A stretch of 64,000 bases of DNA from Flavipsychrobacter sp. (GTDB lineage: Bacteria > Bacteroidota > Bacteroidia > Chitinophagales > Chitinophagaceae): NCBI GenBank assembly GCA_031292525.1, contig JARLGY010000038.1, positions 1-64,000 on the forward strand, written 5' to 3'. The notes below the pieces were generated by a model, which ran no database searches, was not told the origin of the DNA, and saw only the letters and a list, made by a program, of their open reading frames with translations. Position 1 is the stretch's first letter. Every line of letters starts with the position of its first letter. The position numbers and the translations under genes are program-made. Positions 54,154 to 62,155 of the stretch are shown piece by piece.

Positions 54154-54912
54154 ATGAAGCCAGCACGTTCATCTTTACCATTGTTGATAGGCCGCAAGCC
54201 AGTACTTGAAGCCTTGCAGCAGGGTAGTGGTATAGAAAAGATATTTTTGCTGCGCACAGCTGTGGGACCAGAGATAAATACCATTAAGCAATTGGCCCGC
54301 GAGTATAACGTACCCATAAGCCAGGTGCCTGTTGAAAAACTGCAGGGTATGACACAAGCATCGCACCAGGGCGTGGTAGCATGGGGCAGCTTGCTGGAAT
54401 ATGTGGAACTGCAGGCCGCTATATCGCACGTAGTTGATGCAGGTAAAGTGCCTTTATTTATGTTGCTGGATGGGGTTACAGATGTGCGTAATGTTGGTGC
54501 TATAGCACGTAGCGTACTGTGTTGTGGTGCACATGGCCTTATATTGCCTACATCGCACGTGGCCAGTCTTACCGAGGAAGCGGTGAAAACATCTGCAGGG
54601 GCATTAAGTAAGATCATGCTTTGTCGTATCCCATCGGTACCTCAGGCTATTGATATTTTAAGGCTAAACGGCATACAGATATTGGGTACGTTTATGAAGG
54701 GCAGCGTTCCTGTTTACGAAAGCGACCTGACCATACCCACAGTAATAGTAATGGGTGGAGAAGATACAGGTATTAGCAAAGATGTACTGAAACGTGCCGA
54801 CCAGCTGATACACTTACCTATGGTGGGTGGTTTTGATTCTCTTAATGTTTCCGTAGCAGCCGGCATGGTGCTCTACGAATCGCTCAGGCAGCGGCTGGTA
54901 TCTGCTGTTTAA
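54154..54912 (+). CDS. rlmB: 23S rRNA 2'-O-ribose methyltransferase, TrmH family
   Basis: The 252-residue SPOUT enzyme has an N-terminal substrate-binding domain (LLIGRKPVLEAL) and the knot motifs: NVGAIARS, VMGGEDTGIS, and VGGFDSLNVSVAAGMVLYE. RlmB methylates G2251 of 23S rRNA using S-adenosylmethionine. Length fits. The exact target nucleotide is inferred from family resemblance. Confidence 0.85.
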   Translation: MKPARSSLPLLIGRKPVLEALQQGSGIEKIFLLRTAVGPEINTIKQLAREYNVPISQVPVEKLQGMTQASHQGVVAWGSLLEYVELQAAISHVVDAGKVPLFMLLDGVTDVRNVGAIARSVLCCGAHGLILPTSHVASLTEEAVKTSAGALSKIMLCRIPSVPQAIDILRLNGIQILGTFMKGSVPVYESDLTIPTVIVMGGEDTGISKDVLKRADQLIHLPMVGGFDSLNVSVAAGMVLYESLRQRLVSAV

Positions 54913-54917
54913 TTTAA

Positions 54918-54950
54918 TTTGTCTTTTTATTTGCAACTTTTATACATTTG
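54918..54950 (+). promoter_or_regulatory. promoter of the cobalamin-riboswitch transcript
   Basis: A TTTG (54918-54921) and TACATTTG (54943-54950) are separated by 21 bases, matching the Bacteroidota consensus TTTG-N19-21-TAnnTTTG. Transcription should start within about 10 bases, just before the riboswitch. Confidence 0.65.
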
Positions 54951-54960
54951 CACCAACAAC

Positions 54961-55162
54961 GGTTTCCTATAATAAGAACGTGATAAACTTTCTTATTAAG
55001 GAATGAAAAGGGAACCAGGTGAAAATCCTGGACATTACCCGATGCTGTAAGCTTCAACAACAAAACCTTTTGTTACCTGTATTGCCACTGTTATACTTCG
55101 GTTGACGGGAAGGCGCAAAAGGCGAAGCGAGTCAGAAGACCTGCCATTGTTACAATTACTTA
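54961..55162 (+). promoter_or_regulatory. cobalamin (AdoCbl-type) riboswitch
   Basis: The core landmarks are all present in order: AAGGGAACCAGGTGAAAATC from ~55008, CTGGAC, CCCGATGCTGTAA near 55039, the B12-box region GCCACTG (55084), GGGAAGGCG, and AGTCAGAAGACCTGCC ending ~55145. These match the conserved parts of cobalamin riboswitches. It lies in the leader of a five-gene run ending in a TonB receptor, so it likely shuts the genes off when B12 is plentiful. Confidence 0.93.
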
Positions 55163-55287
55163 TCAAACTGCTTTCGGGAAAAAAAGCACGGGTAAGATGA
55201 AGGTCTTCGTGTGCATGCACATGTTCTCCTTCTCTTTCTGTTTTATTCCTGCGGCATATTTTGGAAACATTTTAAACCAACATACCA

Positions 55288-56271
55288 ATGCGCAGAATTA
55301 CACTTTTAGTTTTATTTTTTGCCGCTATCATCGTGCGGTCAACAGCACAGACAACTGCAACATTCGAAGACCTGAACCTCTCGAAAAACGATACGTTCTA
55401 TGTTAACTATACAGCGCCAGGTACTGACGTTGGGTTTATAGATGGCCTTTGTTATTTCCCTTGTGAGTATGATACTGCTTACGGTTACTCTTTCTGGGGT
55501 TCAGGCTTTGTATATAGCAATATGCGCGATACAGTTACCAGTGGGCTGGCTAATGAGTATGCAGCTAGTACAGACAGTGGCTACCATTCAAAAACCTATG
55601 TTGTGGCAACAGGGGAAGAGAATTATATAAATCTGCTAAGCACTGCAAAAAACAAACCATTGCAGAGTGTTTATATAACTAATGCTACATACGCACATAA
55701 CAGTATGCGCGATGGTGATCAATTTGCTAAAAAATTCGCTACCGGCGACTGGTTCAAACTTGTGATAAGCGGTTACGGACAAGATACCAATAAGATGCAG
55801 TTTTTAAGGGATACAGTAGAAGTTTACCTTGCTGATTTCCGCTCTGCAGATTCAACACAACATTATATACTTAATACATGGAAGAATGTAAACCTTGCCA
55901 AACTGAAGGATGTTGATAGCGTTACATTCACTTTAAGCTCTTCCGATACCGGCGCTTATGGGATGAATACCCCGGCATACTTCTGCCTGGATAACCTGAC
56001 TACTTTTGAAACATCAGCTTCAGTGGCCAATGTTTCTTCTTTTATTGCCAAGGTGTATCCTAATCCTGCTGCTAATAGTTTGTACGTATCTATTAAAGAT
56101 AACTCTGTGCAGCAGCTTGTAGTTACAGATATGGCTGGCAGAACAATAAATAAAATACAAGTAAATGCGCCCGAAATGACCATAAATACAGCATCGTTAG
56201 CTCCGGGAGTTTATATTTTGCAGCTATCAGGTATTGGCAGTACTGGTAGCGTACGTTTTGTAAAACAATAA
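55288..56271 (+). CDS. DUF4465 T9SS-secreted protein, first of two
   Basis: The 327-residue protein has a signal peptide (RITLLVLFFAA...), the DUF4465 body (TFEDLNLSKNDTFYVNY, SGFVYSNMRD, VYITNATYAHNSMRDG, FAKKFATGDWFKLVISGYG, VEVYLADFR, LDNLTTFE) and a T9SS type A tail (KVYPNPAANSLYVS ... GSVRFVKQ). It is the first gene after the B12 riboswitch. The neighbours imply a role in cobalamin capture outside the cell. A terminator hairpin follows at once. Confidence 0.88.
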   Translation: MRRITLLVLFFAAIIVRSTAQTTATFEDLNLSKNDTFYVNYTAPGTDVGFIDGLCYFPCEYDTAYGYSFWGSGFVYSNMRDTVTSGLANEYAASTDSGYHSKTYVVATGEENYINLLSTAKNKPLQSVYITNATYAHNSMRDGDQFAKKFATGDWFKLVISGYGQDTNKMQFLRDTVEVYLADFRSADSTQHYILNTWKNVNLAKLKDVDSVTFTLSSSDTGAYGMNTPAYFCLDNLTTFETSASVANVSSFIAKVYPNPAANSLYVSIKDNSVQQLVVTDMAGRTINKIQVNAPEMTINTASLAPGVYILQLSGIGSTGSVRFVKQ

Positions 56272-56303
56272 GTTTGCGAAGTACACTATCTTCGCAAACT
56301 TTA
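56270..56303 (+). terminator. hairpin between the two DUF4465 genes
   Basis: AAGTTTGCGAAG (56270-56281) and CTTCGCAAACTT (56290-56301) form a 12-bp stem. It may attenuate or end the first message, so downstream genes may rely on read-through or another promoter. Confidence 0.72.
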
Positions 56304-56352
56304 TGCTATTTCCTATAGCATTCATTTGCAAAAAGTATTAAATAACTAAACC

Positions 56353-57432
56353 ATGCGCCGGATTACTCTGTTGATTTTGTTTTTTGTTGCAACTGTTACA
56401 CGCTTAAGCGCGCAAACAGTTTCTGATTTTGAAAGCCAATTCCTGCCTACTGCAGATACATTTTACGTAGATGCATCTTACCCGGGCATGGACAATGGTT
56501 TTTATGACGGGTTTATTTACTACCCGTGTGTGTATGATACCACATGGCAAATTGAAACAGTGAACAGTGTACAAGACACGGTGGTGATACCACAATGGAA
56601 TAGTGGGTTTGTATATAGCAATGTGCGCAATATAATAGCAGACACTATTACCAACCAGGCAGCAGCAATTACCGACAGCGGTTATCTTTCTAATACTTAT
56701 GCGGTAGCAAAAGGGAACCAAACTTATGTAAGGCTTGTTGGTCCCGGAAGTGATGTGCCACTTAGAAGCATGATGATCACCAACTCAACCTACGCTTATT
56801 TAAACATGCGTGATGGTAAGAATGGCTCAAAAAAATTCGGTGGAACTACAGGCACTGACCCTGATTATTTAAAGCTGGAGATAGCGGGCTATGGTCCGGA
56901 TAAGAATGGGAATGCACTACTCATCGATACAACTTCCATTTACCTCGCAAATTTTTCCTCATCACAGCATTTTGTAGTTGACTGGCAATATGTAGACCTT
57001 TCGGCAATGGGGGTACTTTATAGTGATACTGCTTTGAAATTAATAGATTCTGCTGACCTCATGAAACGCCATGTAGATAGCCTTACTTTTACACTGGTAT
57101 CTTCAGACAACAGTGTTAACGCTATGGCGGCTCACTCGTATTTCTGTATAGATAACCTAACTACAAATGAATCCCTGAATTCTGTAAAGAATGTGACTGG
57201 TTATGTAGCTAAGGTGTATCCTAACCCGGCAACCAATGTACTCTATATATCTCTGAAAGATAATGCAGTGCAGCAACTTGTAGTTTTTGATATGGCAGGC
57301 CATATGGTTACCAGTACGCCGGTGAATAGCACAGAAATGCAGATCAATACATCAGGTTATAGTCCCGGTACATATATATTAAAGTTGCTGGGCGCTGGCA
57401 ATAGCGCTACAGTACGTTTTGTAAAGCAATAG
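56353..57432 (+). CDS. DUF4465 T9SS-secreted protein, second of two
   Basis: The 359-residue protein is a paralogue of the preceding gene product with a nearly identical start (MRRITLL-LFFVAT), the DUF4465 blocks MMITNSTYAYLNMRDG and FCIDNLTTNE, and the tail KVYPNPATNVLYIS ... ATVRFVKQ. It is ~30 residues longer, with insertions in the middle. Tandem duplication is seen directly. It too would be carried outside by T9SS. Confidence 0.88.
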   Translation: MRRITLLILFFVATVTRLSAQTVSDFESQFLPTADTFYVDASYPGMDNGFYDGFIYYPCVYDTTWQIETVNSVQDTVVIPQWNSGFVYSNVRNIIADTITNQAAAITDSGYLSNTYAVAKGNQTYVRLVGPGSDVPLRSMMITNSTYAYLNMRDGKNGSKKFGGTTGTDPDYLKLEIAGYGPDKNGNALLIDTTSIYLANFSSSQHFVVDWQYVDLSAMGVLYSDTALKLIDSADLMKRHVDSLTFTLVSSDNSVNAMAAHSYFCIDNLTTNESLNSVKNVTGYVAKVYPNPATNVLYISLKDNAVQQLVVFDMAGHMVTSTPVNSTEMQINTSGYSPGTYILKLLGAGNSATVRFVKQ

Positions 57433-57435
57433 ATC

Positions 57436-58446
57436 ATGAAGTACTACATTCTTATCATATTTGCTTGCTGCCTTTCTTGTGGTGCATACGCGCAGTATGC
57501 ACCACAGGCTGGCATAGCAGGCAGCGCCGCCATTGCGGCAACATCGGGTAAGTTTGTGGGCTGGGCTACGGGCTGTACTATAAAAAGAGGATACAAGAAT
57601 ATCGCTGTACCCGATTCTGGCTATGCATCAGAAGGTGATAGCAGCATGGCTATTGGACCGAGCGATGTTTCTGTTGTAAGTCTTGGCGACAGCGGAGTAG
57701 CAGACCTTACTTTTGCTGCGCCTATATATAATGGTGATGGCCCCGACTTTGCGGTTTTTGAAAATGGTTTTACCAATCCTGCCGATCCTGCACAGGCTTA
57801 TCTTGAGTTGGCTTTTGTAGAGGTAAGCTCTGATGGTGTTCACTATTTCCGTTTCCCGGCTACTTCAAATACACAGATCACCACTCAGATAGCAGGGGTA
57901 GGCCAGTATATGGATGCCAGTTTACTAAACAACCTTGCGGGCAAGTATATCGCACGTTATGGTACGCCTTTCGATTTGGAAGATCTTGCAGGAACAAGTG
58001 GACTAGATGTAAATAATATTACTCATGTGCGCGTAGTGGATGTTGTGGGCGATATAGGCTCACACGCATGTAAAGACAATACAGGCAAAACAGTAAATGA
58101 CCCTTATCCTACTCCATATGCCACTGGTGGCTTCGACCTGGATGCCGTTGGTGTAATAAGGCAGGTAGGTGTTCCTAATACGGGCGTATCAGGAACAATG
58201 AATACGGCTGAGGTGCGTGTTTATCCCAATCCCGCTACTGATGAAATAAATATTGCGGTAGCAGACCCAGCACAAATGCAACTTGCTGTGCTAACAGATG
58301 TGACAGGTAAAATGGTTGCCCGGTTAAATTTGCAGCAGTCGAACAAAATTGTGATTAAGGGATACAGTGCCGGTATCTACTACTTAGTGATGCAGGATAT
58401 TAATGGAAGAAAATGGGTAGAAAAGATCATAAAATTGCAGGATTAG
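57436..58446 (+). CDS. T9SS-sorted secreted protein of the B12 locus
   Basis: The 336-residue protein starts 4 bases after the DUF4465 stop. It has a signal peptide and a body with repeated GDGPDFAVFENGF and AYLELAFVEVSSDGVHYFRFP segments, a pattern I know from Bacteroidota proteins beside TonB receptors but without a name I can state. The tail VRVYPNPATDEINIAV ... YLVMQDINGRKW is a T9SS type A domain. It overlaps the next gene by 34 bases. Confidence 0.78.
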   Translation: MKYYILIIFACCLSCGAYAQYAPQAGIAGSAAIAATSGKFVGWATGCTIKRGYKNIAVPDSGYASEGDSSMAIGPSDVSVVSLGDSGVADLTFAAPIYNGDGPDFAVFENGFTNPADPAQAYLELAFVEVSSDGVHYFRFPATSNTQITTQIAGVGQYMDASLLNNLAGKYIARYGTPFDLEDLAGTSGLDVNNITHVRVVDVVGDIGSHACKDNTGKTVNDPYPTPYATGGFDLDAVGVIRQVGVPNTGVSGTMNTAEVRVYPNPATDEINIAVADPAQMQLAVLTDVTGKMVARLNLQQSNKIVIKGYSAGIYYLVMQDINGRKWVEKIIKLQD

Positions 58447-59495
58447 TCACTGCACTGCTCGTGCTTTTTTCGGCATGTAAAAAAGACAGTCCAAGCAATA
58501 ATTGTTGCGGTACACTTCCTGTAAAAGACTCAGAGAATGTTTATATTGTCTGCGAGGGTCAGTACCAGGTAGGCGATGCATCTCTTTATCTCTACAATCT
58601 GAGAACCGATAGTGTATATGGCGATATCTACAAAACTGTAAATGGTCAGGCCCTAGGCGATATCTTCCAAAGCATGCAGCTCATTGGTAATAACTTTTTC
58701 CTTTGCATCAATAATTCAAATAAGATAGTTGTTATCAACCGAAATACATGGCTACTTCAGGGTACTATAAATATTCCCCAACCAAGGTATATAGTAGCCG
58801 TTAGCGATACCCAGGCATATGTGTCTTCACTCTATAGTAAGAATGTGTATGTAATTAACCCGCAAACCCTTGCCGTAAAAGGTACTGTGGTAATGCCTTC
58901 TCTAAATCCTGAAGGTATGCTTGCTGTGAGCAATAATGTATATGTATGCACCTGGGACACTACTACTAAAAATATATACACTATTAATGCCATTACAAAC
59001 CATATAGTACAGACCATACCTGTGGCAGGCTACGCACCTGATGAGGTGCTACAGGACAATGAGCATAAATTATGGATACTATCAGGTAACCAGCCTGATG
59101 GCAGGGTGGCCGCGTTTACGCAGGTTGACCCCACTACGGGACAGGTGTTGAAGTCAATGACCTTTCCAGCAGCAGCCAATCCAATAAAGGCCATCATACA
59201 CAACGACACCCTCTACTTTATTGAGGCAAATTACAATGGCGGTACCCAATACAATGGTGTTTACCGCATGCCTGTAACCTCTGCTTCATTACCAACACAA
59301 ACGTTTATACAGGCACAGCAAAACCAATACTTTTATGCGCTGGATATAGACCCGTTGGGCAATATTTACGTAGGCGATCCTAAAGGTTTCAACCAGAAGG
59401 GAAGTGTTTCCATTTATCATACAGATGGTACCCTGTTCAAACAATTTAGTGTAGGCACAGGTCCAGGTCATTTTTATTTTGACTTTAATAACTAA
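58413..59495 (+). CDS. BtuG-like beta-propeller surface lipoprotein
   Basis: The 360-residue product has a lipoprotein signal (LFSAC, Cys near 21) and a DUF5074/YncE-like beta-propeller (SENVYIVCEGQYQVGDASLYLYN, repeated VINRNTW, VSDTQAYVS, VINPQTLAVKG). In Bacteroides, the beta-propeller BtuG binds cobalamin at the surface and caps the BtuB receptor. Its position between the riboswitch and the TonB receptor suits that role, but B12 binding is inferred. Its start overlaps the preceding gene by 34 bases. Confidence 0.78.
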   Translation: MGRKDHKIAGLVTALLVLFSACKKDSPSNNCCGTLPVKDSENVYIVCEGQYQVGDASLYLYNLRTDSVYGDIYKTVNGQALGDIFQSMQLIGNNFFLCINNSNKIVVINRNTWLLQGTINIPQPRYIVAVSDTQAYVSSLYSKNVYVINPQTLAVKGTVVMPSLNPEGMLAVSNNVYVCTWDTTTKNIYTINAITNHIVQTIPVAGYAPDEVLQDNEHKLWILSGNQPDGRVAAFTQVDPTTGQVLKSMTFPAAANPIKAIIHNDTLYFIEANYNGGTQYNGVYRMPVTSASLPTQTFIQAQQNQYFYALDIDPLGNIYVGDPKGFNQKGSVSIYHTDGTLFKQFSVGTGPGHFYFDFNN

Positions 59496-59503
59496 CAGGC
59501 TGC

Positions 59504-61426
59504 ATGGCATGGAGCGGCACATATAAGCCTGTAGTATTCGCAATACTATTATTCACATTTGCCATAAACTGTTTTGCTCAAAAAACAGATACGCTCCACG
59601 AATTTAAAGTGCGTGCTGCCAAAGCTCGGCATATATCTGCGGATGCCCGGCTAGATGTTTTTGCACCCGGGCAGAAAATAATTACCATAGATAGCGCTGT
59701 ATTGCAGCAATATCAATACCAGAGTATTGCCAGCCTGCTGGCGCAGCAGGCGCCTGTATTTATTAAGTCCTATGGTTTTAACAGCCTCGCTACACTCAAT
59801 TTCAGGGGGGCTTCAGCAGCACAGTCATCGGTATTCTGGAATGGTGTACCCATACAAAATGCCGCGCTGGGTGTTACAGATGTATCGCTGCTGCCGGTAT
59901 CCCTTATGGACAAGGTTAATATAGTGTATGGCGGTTCGTCTGCATTATGGGGCAGCGGTAATGTGGGTGGTGCACTGATGCTTGAAAACGATATGCCTGT
60001 ATTTGATAGTTTGCATACTGCTCTATCGGTATCTGCAGGGGCAGGCAGCTTTACACAGTATATGGGGGCATTAAAGGCTGCCTATAATAACAGAAGGTGG
60101 TTCTTCTCTCTAAACGCTTATGGACAGTCTGCCAAAGACAATTTCTCTTACACAGATCTTTCTGGGAGCACAAAAAAAATGGTAAATGACGCCATGTATG
60201 GTGGTGGCGCTATTGCTGAAGCGGCATATCGCTTTGCAGATAAGAATGTCATTAGCCTTACAGCCTGGTATCAATACAATAACCGCGATATTCCACCGGC
60301 ACTTTTTGAAACAGATTCCCTCAAAAACAGTGTCAATAGTTCTTTACGTACGGTACTGCAGTGGAATAAAGAAACTACAGGGAACAAATGGTACTTAAAG
60401 TCTTCATTTATTGCAGATAACATGGTTTACGATGATCCTGCTATATTGCTGCATGCTAATAATAGCACTTATCAATATTACCAGGAAGCAGGTTGGCAGC
60501 ATAAGTTAGATGACCATAACCAGTTCCTTATTTTCTTACCTACCCAGATTACATGGATGAAGATGGTGCCAGATACGCTTACCCGTAGTATTTTTAAAAC
60601 CGCTATAGCCGGGGCTTACAATGTAAAGGCTTTTCACAACAGGTTGAATGCCGCAGTTAATGTCAGGGCCGAGATAGTAAACAGTACCTCTTTTCTATTA
60701 CCGGGATTGGATGCATCTTACAAAGTTGCAGAATGGTTATCCCTGCGGGGCAATGTACAGCGCACCTACCGGACGCCAACCCTTGATGAACTGTACTACG
60801 TACCGGGTGGTAATACTACCCTGAAACCGGAGCAAGGATGGAACGAGGATGCAGGGTATAGCATAAAGGTGAAAAAAGGTGCTTTTGTATTTCACCATGA
60901 TCTTTCTGTATTTAACCGCAACATAAAAGATTGGATAGTTTGGTTTGGTGGCGCTATATGGACCCCTCATAATATAGCCCAGGTACATAGCCGTGGTGTA
61001 GAAACACAAAATGAGTTCTTATATACCGTAGGGCAGGTTATATTCCATATATCACTTAACACCAGCTATATTGTTGCCACAACTACAAATAGCTACATAC
61101 CCAACGATGGCAGTATAGGTAAGCAGATACCCTATACCCCCATTTATAATGGCCAGGCAAATGTTGGGCTTTCTTTTAAAGGGCTTTCCTTCAGTTACAA
61201 TCATACCTATACGGGCTATCGTTATATAACTACTGATGAATCTGAATATTTGTCACCCTATCAAACAGGAAATATACAAGCAATGTATAATATAGTATGC
61301 AGCCGACCAATACTACTGCTGATGCAATGTAATAATGTGTGGAATAACAGGTATGCCGTTGTATCGGCGAGGCCTATGCCCGGAATAAATTACATTATTG
61401 GGGTAAAATTCACTATATTACAGTAA
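59504..61426 (+). CDS. TonB-dependent outer-membrane receptor, BtuB-like
   Basis: The 640-residue protein has a signal peptide (NCFAQ), a TonB-box-like segment (DTLHEFKV), a plug (SIASLLAQQAPVFIKSYGFNSLATLNFRGASAAQSSVFWNGVPI) and a beta-barrel ending FTILQ. It lacks the carboxypeptidase-like N-domain of SusC. The riboswitch, the adjacent propeller and its length point to cobalamin import. The start lies 8 bases after the lipoprotein stop, so it is in the same operon. Confidence 0.88.
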   Translation: MAWSGTYKPVVFAILLFTFAINCFAQKTDTLHEFKVRAAKARHISADARLDVFAPGQKIITIDSAVLQQYQYQSIASLLAQQAPVFIKSYGFNSLATLNFRGASAAQSSVFWNGVPIQNAALGVTDVSLLPVSLMDKVNIVYGGSSALWGSGNVGGALMLENDMPVFDSLHTALSVSAGAGSFTQYMGALKAAYNNRRWFFSLNAYGQSAKDNFSYTDLSGSTKKMVNDAMYGGGAIAEAAYRFADKNVISLTAWYQYNNRDIPPALFETDSLKNSVNSSLRTVLQWNKETTGNKWYLKSSFIADNMVYDDPAILLHANNSTYQYYQEAGWQHKLDDHNQFLIFLPTQITWMKMVPDTLTRSIFKTAIAGAYNVKAFHNRLNAAVNVRAEIVNSTSFLLPGLDASYKVAEWLSLRGNVQRTYRTPTLDELYYVPGGNTTLKPEQGWNEDAGYSIKVKKGAFVFHHDLSVFNRNIKDWIVWFGGAIWTPHNIAQVHSRGVETQNEFLYTVGQVIFHISLNTSYIVATTTNSYIPNDGSIGKQIPYTPIYNGQANVGLSFKGLSFSYNHTYTGYRYITTDESEYLSPYQTGNIQAMYNIVCSRPILLLMQCNNVWNNRYAVVSARPMPGINYIIGVKFTILQ

Positions 61427-61568
61427 GCAGTAAAAGAGCATTTTCCGGGTGTTTTTCGTCCTTTTTATGTTGTTTGACTGTTAATTGCAGAAATATTAAA
61501 CTTCCCGACCCAACCGTTTTGAGTTTAGGGTAGTCTATTAAATTGTTTATATTTTAAAAACCTCTTAC

Positions 61569-62144
61569 TTGCCTGTAGCTTTGGCTTATACTGTACCCGG
61601 TCAGACCAGTGAACTACAAGAACTCATTGATGGGTGTATCCGCAACGATCGGAACGCACAGGAGAAGATATATAAACTATTTTATCCTAAAATGATGTCG
61701 CTTGTACGCAGGTATATAGACAGGGAAATGCAGGCAGAAGAGGTGTTGAACAATGGCTTTTTGAGAGCTTTTCAAAAAGTGGAGCAATATACCTTCAAGG
61801 GGTCTTTTGAAGGTTGGCTGAGAAAAATTGTATTTCATGCTGTTTCAGATTATGTGAAACAGAACGTGCAGTACAACGATAAGGTGGTATTGATAGAAAA
61901 AGACCAGTTTGTGCAGAAGGATCATGCGGACAGGCTTTATTACGATCAGTTGTTACAATTAGTGGAAGCGTTGCCTGCATCAACCCGGGCTGTGTTTAAC
62001 ATGTACGTAATGGAAGGTTATTCGCATAAGGAAATAGGTAAAATATTGAGTATAAGTGAAGGGACATCCAAGTGGCATTTATCTGAAGGAAGAAGGGTGT
62101 TGAAGGAACGGATTGAAAAATTACAATTACATTTAAAACAATAA
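61569..62144 (+). CDS. ECF RNA polymerase sigma factor
   Basis: The 191-residue protein has sigma region 2 (KIYKLFYPKMMSLVRRYI, then AEEVLNNGFLRAFQKVEQYTFKGSFEGWLRKI) and region 4 (LPASTRAVFNMYVMEGYSHKEIGKILSISEGTSKWHLSEGR). I find no ATG before region 2, so the start is a TTG at 61569 or the TTG at 61581. The next gene follows after 11 bases and encodes a membrane protein, the usual place for its partner. Confidence 0.85.
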   Translation: MPVALAYTVPGQTSELQELIDGCIRNDRNAQEKIYKLFYPKMMSLVRRYIDREMQAEEVLNNGFLRAFQKVEQYTFKGSFEGWLRKIVFHAVSDYVKQNVQYNDKVVLIEKDQFVQKDHADRLYYDQLLQLVEALPASTRAVFNMYVMEGYSHKEIGKILSISEGTSKWHLSEGRRVLKERIEKLQLHLKQ

Positions 62145-62155
62145 ATTTTATCCAA

